NCBI GenBank assembly: GCA_001839685.1
Contig: MLAK01000441.1
Coordinates: 1 to 64,000 of the forward strand
Direction of reading: 5' to 3'
Length of the DNA: 64,000 nt
From: Tritrichomonas foetus
Taxonomy: Eukaryota; Parabasalia; Tritrichomonadida; Tritrichomonadidae
Shown: piece by piece, positions 41,408 through 50,900 of the stretch
How the letters are laid out: each line of letters begins with the position of its first letter
How positions within the stretch are numbered: the first letter of the stretch is position 1
Translations under genes and position numbers: made by a program
The notes under the pieces: generated by a model
Databases searched by the model: none
What the model saw: the letters and a program-made list of their open reading frames with translations, nothing else
What the model was told of the DNA's origin: nothing

Positions 41408-42240
41408 TCTTTTTCTTCTTTGATTCTATTTTCTTCTTTGATTCTATTTTCTTCTTTGATTCTATTTTCTTCTTTGATTCTATTTTCTTCTTTGATTCTA
41501 TTTTCTTCTTTGATTCTATTTTCTTCTTTGATTCTATTTTCTTCTTTGATTCTATTTTCTNNNNNNNNNNNNNNNNNNNNNNNNNNNNNNNNNNNNNNNN
41601 NNNNNNNNNNNNNNNNNNNNNNNNNNNNNNNNNNNNNNNNNNNNNNNNNNNNNNNNNNNNNNNNNNNNNNNNNNNNNNNNNNNNNNNNNNNNNNNNNNNN
41701 NNNNNNNNNNNNNNNNNNNNNNNNNNNNNNNNNNNNNNNNNNNNNNNNNNNNNNNNNNNNNNNNNNNNNNNNNNNNNNNNNNNNNNNNNNNNNNNNNNNN
41801 NNNNNNNNNNNNNNNNNNNNNNNNNNNNNNNNNNNNNNNNNNNNNNNNNNNNNNNNNNNNNNNNNNNNNNNNNNNNNNNNNNNNNNNNNNNNNNNNNNNN
41901 NNNNNNNNNNNNNNNNNNNNNNNNNNNNNNNNNNNNNNNNNNNNNNNNNNNNNNNNNNNNNNNNNNNNNNNNNNNNNNNNNNNNNNNNNNNNNNNNNNNN
42001 NNNNNNNNNNNNNNNNNNNNNNNNNNNNNNNNNNNNNNNNNNNNNNNNNNNNNNNNNNNNNNNNNNNNNNNNNNNNNNNNNNNNNNNNNNNNNNNNNNNN
42101 NNNNNNNNNNNNNNNNNNNNNNNNNNNNNNNNTTTCTATTTTCTTCTTTGATTCTATTTTCTTCTTTGATTCTATTTTCTTCTTTGATTCTATTTTCTTC
42201 TTTGATTCTATTTTCTTCTTTGACTCTATTTTCTTTTTTA
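41408..42240. repeat. 18-bp pyrimidine-rich tandem repeat with assembly gap
   Basis: Perfect copies of TTTTCTTCTTTGATTCTA flank 572 N at 41561-42132. The last copies decay towards 42262. Because 18 is a multiple of 3, the array reads as an open frame of ILFSSL units, which is not taken as a gene. It begins just downstream of the coiled-coil gene. Confidence 0.95.
41561..42132. other. Assembly gap (572 N)
   Basis: A run of N inside the 18-bp repeat; the real array length is unknown. A single N also occurs at 42605. Confidence 0.99.
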
Positions 42241-42330
42241 ATTTGTTTTCTTTTTTGATCTTATTTTTTAAAACAGAATTCTGCAGGATTTGGAAAATTG
42301 TCAGATCTCATTTCACATTTTCCACATTTA

Positions 42331-42386
42331 CTAGTTTTCCTCAGTCACTTTTTGAGACGAAGTCTCAAAAAGTGGCCGGAAAACTA
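42331..42386. repeat. Hairpin next to the inverted-repeat element
   Basis: CACTTTTTGAGAC (42346-42358), a GAA loop and GTCTCAAAAAGTG (42362-42374) form a perfect 13-bp stem. An outer TAGTTTTCC/GGAAAACTA pair extends it. Confidence 0.9.
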
Positions 42387-42387
42387 A

Positions 42388-42964
42388 AATTCTCACGGAC
42401 ACTTTTTCAATATCCATTCAAAAACTTGGTCCATAAAAATCCAACCAGTTTACGGAAGCTATTTTCTGGTCTCTTGTTCATCCAAACAACGGCAAAATCA
42501 AAGGTTGCAAAGAAAAGGTGTTTAGGAATTCGCAGTTCCTCACTTCATTCTTTCCGCTTTGATCCACAATCTCGCTCAGCAGGGCCTCCATATCTGCCAC
42601 AATTNTCTCACTCTACTCTCAAGGAAGACTTATGAAGATGGACTGAATCAATACAAGAACCTTATGCGGCAACCAGTACATCTGAGCCCATTCCCCGTGA
42701 CTGTTGACTACATGATCACCTTCATCGTTAATCAGAAAAACTTTGGATGAACTCTTCATGTTTTGTTAAACTATCTCTCGGTTGGCATTCACCCTGCTTC
42801 TGCCGAAGTAGGGAATGCGATTTTCTAAACACCTTTTCTTTTAATCTTTGATTTTTTCGTATTTTGTTTGAAAAGAGTTCAGAAAAAGTGATTGCACAAA
42901 ACTTGTTGGGTTTTTTGGACTAAGTTTTTGAATGAGATCTTGAAAAAGTGGCCTGGTGAGAATT
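42388..42964. mobile_element. 577-bp long-inverted-repeat element (foldback/MITE-like)
   Basis: The two ends are imperfect reverse complements over about 145-150 bp. Shared blocks, in order from the outside, are AATTCTCAC, CACTTTTTCAA, CATTCAAAAACTT, ATCAAAG and AGAAAAGGTGTTTAG (left arm to 42533, right arm from 42817). The terminal words are AATTCTCAC and GTGAGAATT. The 260-bp centre is clearly more GC-rich than its surroundings. It holds only a 46-codon minus-strand frame (42619-42759). No transposase is visible, so this looks like a non-autonomous element or a remnant. No clear target-site duplication was found. It lies directly upstream of the eIF4G gene. Confidence 0.6.
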
Positions 42965-43043
42965 GGAAATTTCATATCGATATTTTTGATCTCACATTTC
43001 ATGAAGGTGAATTTTGCTAAATGAGAAGGTGAAAATGCGAAAA

Positions 43044-43050
43044 TTGGCCA
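43044..43050 (+). promoter_or_regulatory. TTGGCCA motif before eIF4G
   Basis: TTGGCCA, 17 bases before the ATG and just upstream of the Inr-like TCATTT. Confidence 0.4.
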
Positions 43051-43056
43051 TTCAAA

Positions 43057-43062
43057 TCATTT
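43057..43062 (+). promoter_or_regulatory. Inr-like TCATTT
   Basis: Matches the trichomonad initiator. Its A is 8 bases before the eIF4G ATG. Confidence 0.5.
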
Positions 43063-43066
43063 TTTT

Positions 43067-45046
43067 ATGAGTACATTTCCAAAACAAATCTTTATTTCTA
43101 GCTCAAGTGATACTCGCCCAAATATCAACCTTCAACAACCTTCCAACAATGTACCCGATAACGCTCCATCACATTTTCCCACTGTGAATAATACGACTTC
43201 AAAACCCATTGTTCAAATCCAAATTAAAAATAAAGATGGAACATCATTTCAGCTCTCCAAAAACAACGCGTCAACTCATGTAGCGAAAGAATCTACTCAA
43301 TCGCCAAATAATCAACCAGCGCCGCCTCCACAGCCACAGCAGCCAGCAATCATCAAAGTTGAAAGACCTACGAACGTCAAGAAAACCGAAATTACGAAAA
43401 CTTTGGAAAGATATTCCATCGAAGAACTCCTCGAACTCGACTGCTTCGAAAAAATCATCCCCCGTAAATCCCGTGGCTTCATTGCCTTACAGAATTACCT
43501 CAAGGAAATGGAATCAGGCAATACAACAACCAATTATAATAACTATAATAAAAACAAAAGCCAATCGCAAGGAAAAGTGGCAACATATGTTGAAGTTGCA
43601 GAAACAAGCTACCAGCCCACCATCTTTCGTAAGAACATTAATGAGTTCGATTATAATTCTGATGAGGCATATCAGATGAACGTTAATCAAATGTTCAACC
43701 GTCTGACAAGCACACAAATTGACCAGGTCATTGAGGAATTAATGCCAAAACTTAATTCATCTGATCGTCTTCGTTATGCAATTGACACATTTGTTAGCAA
43801 AGCTTCACAAGAAAAGAATTTTGCTAAAGTCTATGCTGAGTTTGTCACGAAATTGCACAGTGCTAACAAAAACCAAGATTTCGTCAACGGTGTCTTAGCA
43901 CAGGCCAGAGATAACTTTGGTGATTGCATTTTGAACCCCGGTGATGAAAATTCTGAAGCTGATAGTGAGCTTTGTTGTGGGCAAGCAACTTTCTTAGCAT
44001 CGTTAGTCAAAAATGGTCTCGTTAATGATGGAACATCATCTTTGAATAAGCTTTTCGAGAATTTGAAAACTGAAGATGTTCATCCGCATTATATTGAAAT
44101 GCTTTTCAACTTCGTTAAAGCAGCTGGCCCAGAATTTGTCAGAAATGAATCAAAAGAAACTTGGGAGAAACTGACCAAACTTGTTCAAAGGCAGGATATT
44201 CGAAACAGGCTTCACTTTTTGTTACTCGATATCCAAGAAATTGTTGAAAATTGGCTAAATGGAAAAGATATCAAATCTGACGAACTTAAAAAGAATCCAG
44301 AAACTTCAAAATCACTCGTTCGTAATGGTTTTGCATCATTCCTTGAAAATGATAAAGATATTCCAAATGAAGTTGTTTCTCTAAGATCACAAGATTTCTT
44401 TTCTGGATCAATGCTTTGCTTCCCAGATATCGATGATGCATACGACTTCTCCTACTACCAATGTTTCGTCTTAAAGAAGCAGAAAGGCTTCAATAAAGGA
44501 GATATTATCGATATACTTAATAAGTCAATTGATAGCTACATCGAACAGAGCTTAGATAGCGATTGTCCACACCTTTGGGAGAACTTTTCTACTTTGCTCT
44601 GTCAATTAATGATCAATAGCATGATTTCACTGGAAGATGCCAGAGCTATTCACGCTAATATCAAAACTAGTCCAGAATGGGACCCATTAAATGACTTGAA
44701 ATACTTTATACATGATAACCACGACTTTTCTGAAGCAATCGAAATCCAAAATAACGCACTTCCTCTTGAAATATGTGAAGCTTTGAAAATGCCAATCACA
44801 ATTAACAACAAAAAGCTTACAAACTTACGTATGTCAAGAATTGTCGCTGTTGCTGTTGTTAGATCAGCATTTTACCAATTCAGGAAGCAAAACTGTCCCC
44901 AGAATGGAATGCAAAACTGGAAGGTACCACTTAGCAACGCTTTCAAGAAGCAAGAAAAGGCTTTCAGAGAGGCAGTCGATGATGAAATCAGTGTTGGTGA
45001 TATAAACTTTACAACTAATGATTTAATCAACCTGATCTCACAATAG
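43067..45046 (+). CDS. Translation initiation factor eIF4G-like (MIF4G)
   Basis: 659 residues. The N-terminal 110 are Pro/Gln/Asn-rich and disordered. Y116 begins YSIEELL, a canonical eIF4E-binding motif (Y-x4-L-phi). A MIF4G domain follows at about 205-420: MFNRLTSTQIDQVIEELMPKL, then RLRYAIDTFVSKASQEKNFAKVYAEF, the classic start of this HEAT domain that binds eIF4A. The C-terminal helical part (about 440-659) may be an MA3-like or second HEAT domain. The protein is short compared with animal eIF4G, more like a minimal scaffold linking cap-binding eIF4E to eIF4A. An Inr-like element and TTGGCCA lie within 25 bases of the ATG. Confidence 0.88.
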   Translation: MSTFPKQIFISSSSDTRPNINLQQPSNNVPDNAPSHFPTVNNTTSKPIVQIQIKNKDGTSFQLSKNNASTHVAKESTQSPNNQPAPPPQPQQPAIIKVERPTNVKKTEITKTLERYSIEELLELDCFEKIIPRKSRGFIALQNYLKEMESGNTTTNYNNYNKNKSQSQGKVATYVEVAETSYQPTIFRKNINEFDYNSDEAYQMNVNQMFNRLTSTQIDQVIEELMPKLNSSDRLRYAIDTFVSKASQEKNFAKVYAEFVTKLHSANKNQDFVNGVLAQARDNFGDCILNPGDENSEADSELCCGQATFLASLVKNGLVNDGTSSLNKLFENLKTEDVHPHYIEMLFNFVKAAGPEFVRNESKETWEKLTKLVQRQDIRNRLHFLLLDIQEIVENWLNGKDIKSDELKKNPETSKSLVRNGFASFLENDKDIPNEVVSLRSQDFFSGSMLCFPDIDDAYDFSYYQCFVLKKQKGFNKGDIIDILNKSIDSYIEQSLDSDCPHLWENFSTLLCQLMINSMISLEDARAIHANIKTSPEWDPLNDLKYFIHDNHDFSEAIEIQNNALPLEICEALKMPITINNKKLTNLRMSRIVAVAVVRSAFYQFRKQNCPQNGMQNWKVPLSNAFKKQEKAFREAVDDEISVGDINFTTNDLINLISQ

Positions 45047-45519
45047 GCTTGTTTAGACAGTGTTAAAAATCTTTAATTTTTATTCTTTCTTTTCTTTTTT
45101 CATGATTCATTTTCTTGATTAATCTCTTTTTATACTTCATCTTTCAGTGATTGAAGGAAAGGATTTTAATTTAATTTGAATGATATGATTTTGATTATTG
45201 ATCTGTAATAAAATCTTCTATCATTCGTATATAGGTATAATTTTCACATCACATGTAAGAGGTAGAATTTTTTTTATCAGAAACACTTCATCTGGTATCA
45301 TTATCTGTAAAAAATGATATGAAAAAAGTGAATCAAAAATTGAGAAATGGCATAAAAACTTTTTGATTGTTTATTTACACAAATTTTATATGTTCGGCCA
45401 AAATATCTTTGTAATTGAATGACATGATGGCAGAAGGATGTGACGAATGTTCAAATAATTATTGACAAAAAGTTTCACTCTCAAAACATTTTCTTTGAAT
45501 ATTTGGCCAAATTATAAAA
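45047..45519. other. Intergenic, no gene seen
   Basis: 473 bp between two plus-strand genes. Near its right end TTTCACTCTC and TTGGCCA suggest the next promoter. No coding signal. Confidence 0.55.
45503..45509 (+). promoter_or_regulatory. TTGGCCA motif
   Basis: TTGGCCA, 11 bases before the ATG of the zinc-ribbon protein gene, in the same position class as the eIF4G and CCT1 sites. Confidence 0.4.
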
Positions 45520-47313
45520 ATGCAAAACAGCGAATCCTTTGCAACTTTACTCTTTAAAACTCTCAAAGACGAGGAAGCAAATCACAGCAACCAAAGTGAC
45601 AGCTCTGAGGAAGACTCTTTAATAATCAGAAACTCCAAAAATAAAAGATCCGAAAAAGATAACTCAAATAAAGACCCGAATTTAATCCATCGAGCCTTAT
45701 TTCACGATTTTTATCGAGAAGCTTCACGCCTACTCCTGTATGAATATCCAACAGTTATGGAGATTCCACAAATTATCGCGAATCGAATTAGATCACCAGT
45801 TTTGACAAACGACGGCGATTTTTACTCATTCATTCTCACAGCAATTTTACGACGGTATTCGCTCGCTACACAAATTTTCCTAATCGAAGACATTCCCCAG
45901 CAAAATCTGAATTATGTATTGCTTCCATCAATTTTTGAAGCTCGAAACGCAGACGATTTGAACCTTTTTGCATTCAATTCAAATGTTTCTAAGTACTTTG
46001 GTGATATGGACGACTTCAATCCCCGCAAAGAATTTCTGTCAATTAAAGTTTTACAATATCAGTTTTCGCAATTTCTGAAAGAAAAGCTGGACACCCTCAA
46101 ACTCAAGCAGAATCGACCAAATAAAGAATTCCTCTTTGCTGGTGACAGAAACAGCCTGAAAGAAACATCCGACAAAATTATTAAAATTATGAATAATTTG
46201 GCGAAAATTGCATGCACTCAAAATAAGAATTTTTCAAGTAATAAAGATGCTGATCAAAGCTATGATGATGTTATAGACCAGCTCAAAAGTGAACTTTCAA
46301 AAGTTAACGAAACTTTCTCATCAGTTTACGAGCGTGGCCAAAATCATTTCCTTTCGATGGCTGCCAAAGAAGAAGCTAAACTTTTCCTAAAAGATGTTGA
46401 AGAATCTGCCAAGTTTGTCAATAATTTTATTCAACAAGCAATAAACTCAAACTCTGCGGAACAAATCAAAGAAATCCTTAAAAATATTCAATCTGAAATT
46501 TTGACGACTCGAACAGTTAGATACCAAGAAACTTTCTTCTTGGCTGAATTGATTTCCCTGCTATATTCAAAAATGTCACATTTAAAGTCGAAAAAAATTG
46601 ACAAAATTTTGGCAATATTTGGAAAAGCGATTATCAGCTTTGAAGACAATTTTAAGAAGAATTCACATTTCGCAAACTTCTACTCTCTTTGCGTTACCTA
46701 TCCAACACAAAGAAACGAGTTTTTAATGTCTAAAGGGTCCGAAACTGCTCAATATTTGGAGCTTTTTGGAAAGGCTTTGAAATATATCAGATATATTGAA
46801 ATGTCATCAATAATTGAGAGTTTAATGATTCTTGAAAGATATTGTTCATGTCCTTTCTTGTTATTAAATGATAAAAATAGTATAAATCAGGGAGAATGTA
46901 AAACTATTATAGAAGAGTATGAAAAACGAACTGACTGCCGGTTTATAAATTTTATTCAAATTAATCAAATAATAACCAACATTTTGAAAAATTTTAGAGG
47001 CTTCCCATTTGTAAATCTGCCATCAGAAGATTTCGTTTTTGACGATAAATTCCCGAGGTATGAATTCAATGGAAATCTCAAGTTAAATAATTCATCATTA
47101 TCTGACATTGAAACTATCTACAGTCAAAAATTTGACTTGAACGAAGCCCTGCCACCAGCTAACCTTTATATTAAAACTTGTGTCAAATGTCAACATTGTA
47201 AAGAATTACAAGCAACACGAATTTGTGAAAAGTGTCAAAAATTCACCAGTTGCTTAAAATGTCTTTCACAAGGATGTCCGATATGCGGAAAACCATTTCC
47301 CAACGGTAAATGA
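45520..47313 (+). CDS. Uncharacterised helical protein with C-terminal Cys-rich zinc motif
   Basis: 597 residues, family not recognised. The first 50 are charged and Ser-rich (SNQSDSSEEDSLI). Residues about 55-545 are predicted mostly helical, with coiled-coil-like stretches near 250-330. The last 45 residues hold four CxxC pairs (CVKC, CEKC, CLKC, CPIC) plus an extra Cys, spaced like a RING or treble-clef zinc domain. A helical body with a C-terminal zinc domain is seen in some vesicle-tethering subunits (VPS8/VPS11-type), but the sequence does not support naming one. The ATG is the first codon of the frame and is preceded by TTGGCCA. Confidence 0.8.
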   Translation: MQNSESFATLLFKTLKDEEANHSNQSDSSEEDSLIIRNSKNKRSEKDNSNKDPNLIHRALFHDFYREASRLLLYEYPTVMEIPQIIANRIRSPVLTNDGDFYSFILTAILRRYSLATQIFLIEDIPQQNLNYVLLPSIFEARNADDLNLFAFNSNVSKYFGDMDDFNPRKEFLSIKVLQYQFSQFLKEKLDTLKLKQNRPNKEFLFAGDRNSLKETSDKIIKIMNNLAKIACTQNKNFSSNKDADQSYDDVIDQLKSELSKVNETFSSVYERGQNHFLSMAAKEEAKLFLKDVEESAKFVNNFIQQAINSNSAEQIKEILKNIQSEILTTRTVRYQETFFLAELISLLYSKMSHLKSKKIDKILAIFGKAIISFEDNFKKNSHFANFYSLCVTYPTQRNEFLMSKGSETAQYLELFGKALKYIRYIEMSSIIESLMILERYCSCPFLLLNDKNSINQGECKTIIEEYEKRTDCRFINFIQINQIITNILKNFRGFPFVNLPSEDFVFDDKFPRYEFNGNLKLNNSSLSDIETIYSQKFDLNEALPPANLYIKTCVKCQHCKELQATRICEKCQKFTSCLKCLSQGCPICGKPFPNGK

Positions 47314-47960
47314 TCACTAGAAATTTCCGAGAATTGCTCAGTGAAAACATATTTGTTTGATATTATAATAATAAAAATTTTTTAAAAAGAATATTCTTTT
47401 TTGATTCACTTTATGTATATAAATACCTAAGACGAATGCTCAATTATCAATAGTTCTAAATTTGTCTAAAGGGAAGAAATTGACAAATATTGTTGAGATT
47501 GTTGAATTGATTTTATTTTTTTTTTCTTATTCAATCATTTGGAAAGTTATAAGAAATTTTTTCAAAGCCCCGATAATTTTGTGTGTTCTATTTCAGTTTT
47601 TCATAATAATACCATATAATTTCCCCTGAAAATTTTCTATAACAGTGAAAAATTCTATTGAATCTACGCTAGTATGAAATAATCACTATATATTTTAATA
47701 TCATTATTACATTGTTGCTTAACAAAAAGTAGAAAATACTTTCTTTTGTTATTCAAAGAAAGTTCGAGAGTGAATATTTTTTTCATAATTATTTCACCTT
47801 TTCTTTCAATTTCACATTTTCTCACCAATTTCTATGTGTATTGAGACTTTTGAATATTTATTTTTGTGAAATCGTTGATTTGCAAAGTTATTGATGACAT
47901 TTTTCAAATTTGTGTGAAAATTCATTTGTGTTTCAATAAGGCAGAAACGATAGATTGTAG
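47314..47960. other. Intergenic, no gene seen
   Basis: 647 bp, AT-rich. A TCATTT Inr-like word lies about 40 bases before the next ATG. No coding or RNA signal. Confidence 0.55.
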
Positions 47961-50900
47961 ATGCAAGCTTTGATTAAAACATTGCAGTGTGCCCAACTTG
48001 AGACTACGCCCTCTGCAGAGGTCTCCAGATTATTATTCAAGTATCAGAGCGAGATGAATGCCCAATTTTTTCAAAGTTTTTCGGACCCAGAAAAAGATCT
48101 AATTTTTAAAGAAATCTGGAAATTTTTGCTTTTTTCGGCATCACATTCTTCCAGTAGTGTCAGGCTTGCTGCTTACAGATTAACCGGTTCGTTACTACTC
48201 AAGCTTCATCCGTATTTCGCTGATCAATTACAGAGCTCATTTTCAGACGTTTCAATGGTTGCAACAATCGACATTAAAAGCTCAGCAATTATCGCTTCAT
48301 CATTCGCATTTATATCGGCTCGAATCAATCTCCCATTTCTCGATACGTTTTTAGACTCGACTCCGGTTTTCCATCATTACACGATTTCCGACCCAATATT
48401 TTCGCAGCACCTTTCGTCGATTATTTCAAATCTCGGAGAATTGGGATATGATTGGTTTTCCACCTTGCTCCACTCTTTCCTCAACCTCACAAGAACGTCG
48501 AGCGACCGTTATCTTATTAAATCCATTTATGCGGTCATTCAGCACGACCCCATAAATTTATTTAATGATGTTCTCCAATTCATCAACCAGAAAGGAAACT
48601 TCAGGCAGCATTTGGCTTTGGTTTCTTTCATTATTGGTTCCAACGAAACTTTGAAATCTGCCAATCTTGACTTATTTAATATTGCCAAGGCATCACTCGA
48701 AGTTCTCGAGCATCCTGAAAATGCGACATTCACTGAAGTTGATTCTTCCCTCCAAATTCTTTCTATGAAATCCACAGCTTACACGGTTTCTATCAGCGAG
48801 GAAGATGAAAAAGTAATCATGACACTATCAAGCTCATCGACAAATGAATCAGTTTCTATTGATTTCAATGTAAGTGCTTTCAACACACGTCCAACTATGT
48901 ATTTATTTGATCTTCCATTGAAACTTTCCCAACCTGTCAAAGACGACAGTCTGTTGACTATCGCAGCTAAAATGAAATCATTGGCAAAGCATATTAATGC
49001 CAATCCAGATGATACACCAATTGTGCTACAGATATTTATTCAATATTATGGGAAAGAATTCAATGAGCACGTTTCTTCAGTCTTACAAGGTATTTCGGAT
49101 TGTATCAATACTTTAATTGAGTACGCAGACAAAAAAGATTTAATACCTTTACTCGAAAATGCGATTTTTGCGCCAGCAGCAAATTGGTATCATTCATCTG
49201 ATATTTTAACTTTAATTAACAGTGTTCCGCCAGAAATGTTTGTTCCATTGTTTGGTCCCAATAGTATCGAAAGAGTTGTCAAATTATTGATAAACTTCGC
49301 ATTATCACAAAATGAACAAGTTTCTTTATCATCTATGAAAGTTTTAAAGAGCCTTGTTACCAAAGATAACTTCAAAGATATAACTTTAATGATTTCCAAT
49401 AATATTGATTTTTATGATATGAATAATCTCACCCACCTTTTATCTTTACTTACTGGAATTCTTGACACTTTTAATGAAGAGCCTTTTGAGCACCTTCAAT
49501 TCTTCGTTCTTCAAATTCTTGAGCTTCATGATTTGTATGCATCAGATTTATCTGTTTTGAATGAAATATTTTCTTTCTTAGGATGCTTCAATCTCAAATT
49601 CGTGAGCTCTAAAGAATTAACTAATGCATTAAATAATGCAATTGCCATAATTGCTGCATCAATTCAATGCATATCAGGTTTCACCGCTTGGCAAAATGAA
49701 GTTCAATCAGATTTATTGAAATCTGCTCTCGAAATGGTTGAAACTGACATTCTATCAAAGAATATTGATGTCAGCTCCGAAAATTCATTAAATTATTCAG
49801 AATATTTAAATGCATGTGTAGCTGCAATGAAATTCATTTATGGAGTTCCAGCCAAATATTTAAGCAAAGGTTTCGTTGTTTTGTTTTATGAACGTTTAAG
49901 GAACATTTTTCCATTGTCAACTGCTATGTTCGTTAAGAAATACTGGAAATTCCTTTCTGAAAGCGAAAGAGTGAATGCAGTTGCACAAATGGAAGAATCA
50001 ATTCGTTTTGTACAAAACTACAAAGTTGCTGCTATGGTTTGTAGTCTCTATATACAAGTTTGCAAGCTTGATACTCAAAGCAAATTAATTACTTGTTTGG
50101 AACACTTGTTAGAAATTTCAGAATTTGTAGAAAAAGATCCACGATGCCTCACTGGACAAGATCAAACTCTCTTTAAAGCATTAAATTACTTCAACTCTCC
50201 AACAAGAAGTGATCCGTCACCTGAATTCGAACAAGAAATTCTTTCTAATTGTCCTGAAATCTACACTCATTTATTCAACAAAATACGAGAAGATGAAGAA
50301 CAATCAAAAACAACCACCGATGAAAGTTCAACAGAACAAGCGCAGACAAAAGATGATGAAGAGCAACCTCAGCAAGAACCAGAAACACCATCTTATGTAT
50401 TTACTAAGCATCCTATTTTGAAAAACAAACTGGAATATTCGCATCCATGCATTAAAACGCAATTATCGTATTTCATATATCAATTTTCTGAAGAAGAACT
50501 CAATGATCTTTTGAAATATTTTGCTGATAACTCAGACGTAAATGGAATTGATTTGACCTTAAGATACTCATTTAATAGAAAGGTTCTTCTTGATGTTTCT
50601 GGCTTAACATTACCTGAAAAATCATATCCTATTGTGATTCACTATCTTCAATTAATTAAATCACCTTACCTTCAAACTTTCCTTGATCCTTTAATAAAAG
50701 GAGAAAATTTACCCTTCTATATCCAAAAATCAATGGCAGCCAGTGCTACAAGTAAATATATTCATTTCATAAAAACTACAGATCGTCTTACTAAAGAGCA
50801 AATCAGGAATTTCGCACAAGTAATTCCATTTGTCGATTTCCCAGCCAGTGATTTAATTGAAGCTGCAATTCATTGTTTTGCAATTTCACGTTCAATTAAT

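Noticed and set aside
41420..42151. Open frame of ILFSSL units
   Set aside because: Produced by an 18-bp tandem repeat whose length is a multiple of three, interrupted by an assembly gap.
42243..42635. 130-codon frame after the second gap
   Set aside because: It runs through the hairpin and the left arm of the inverted-repeat element, includes an N, and has no protein-like pattern.
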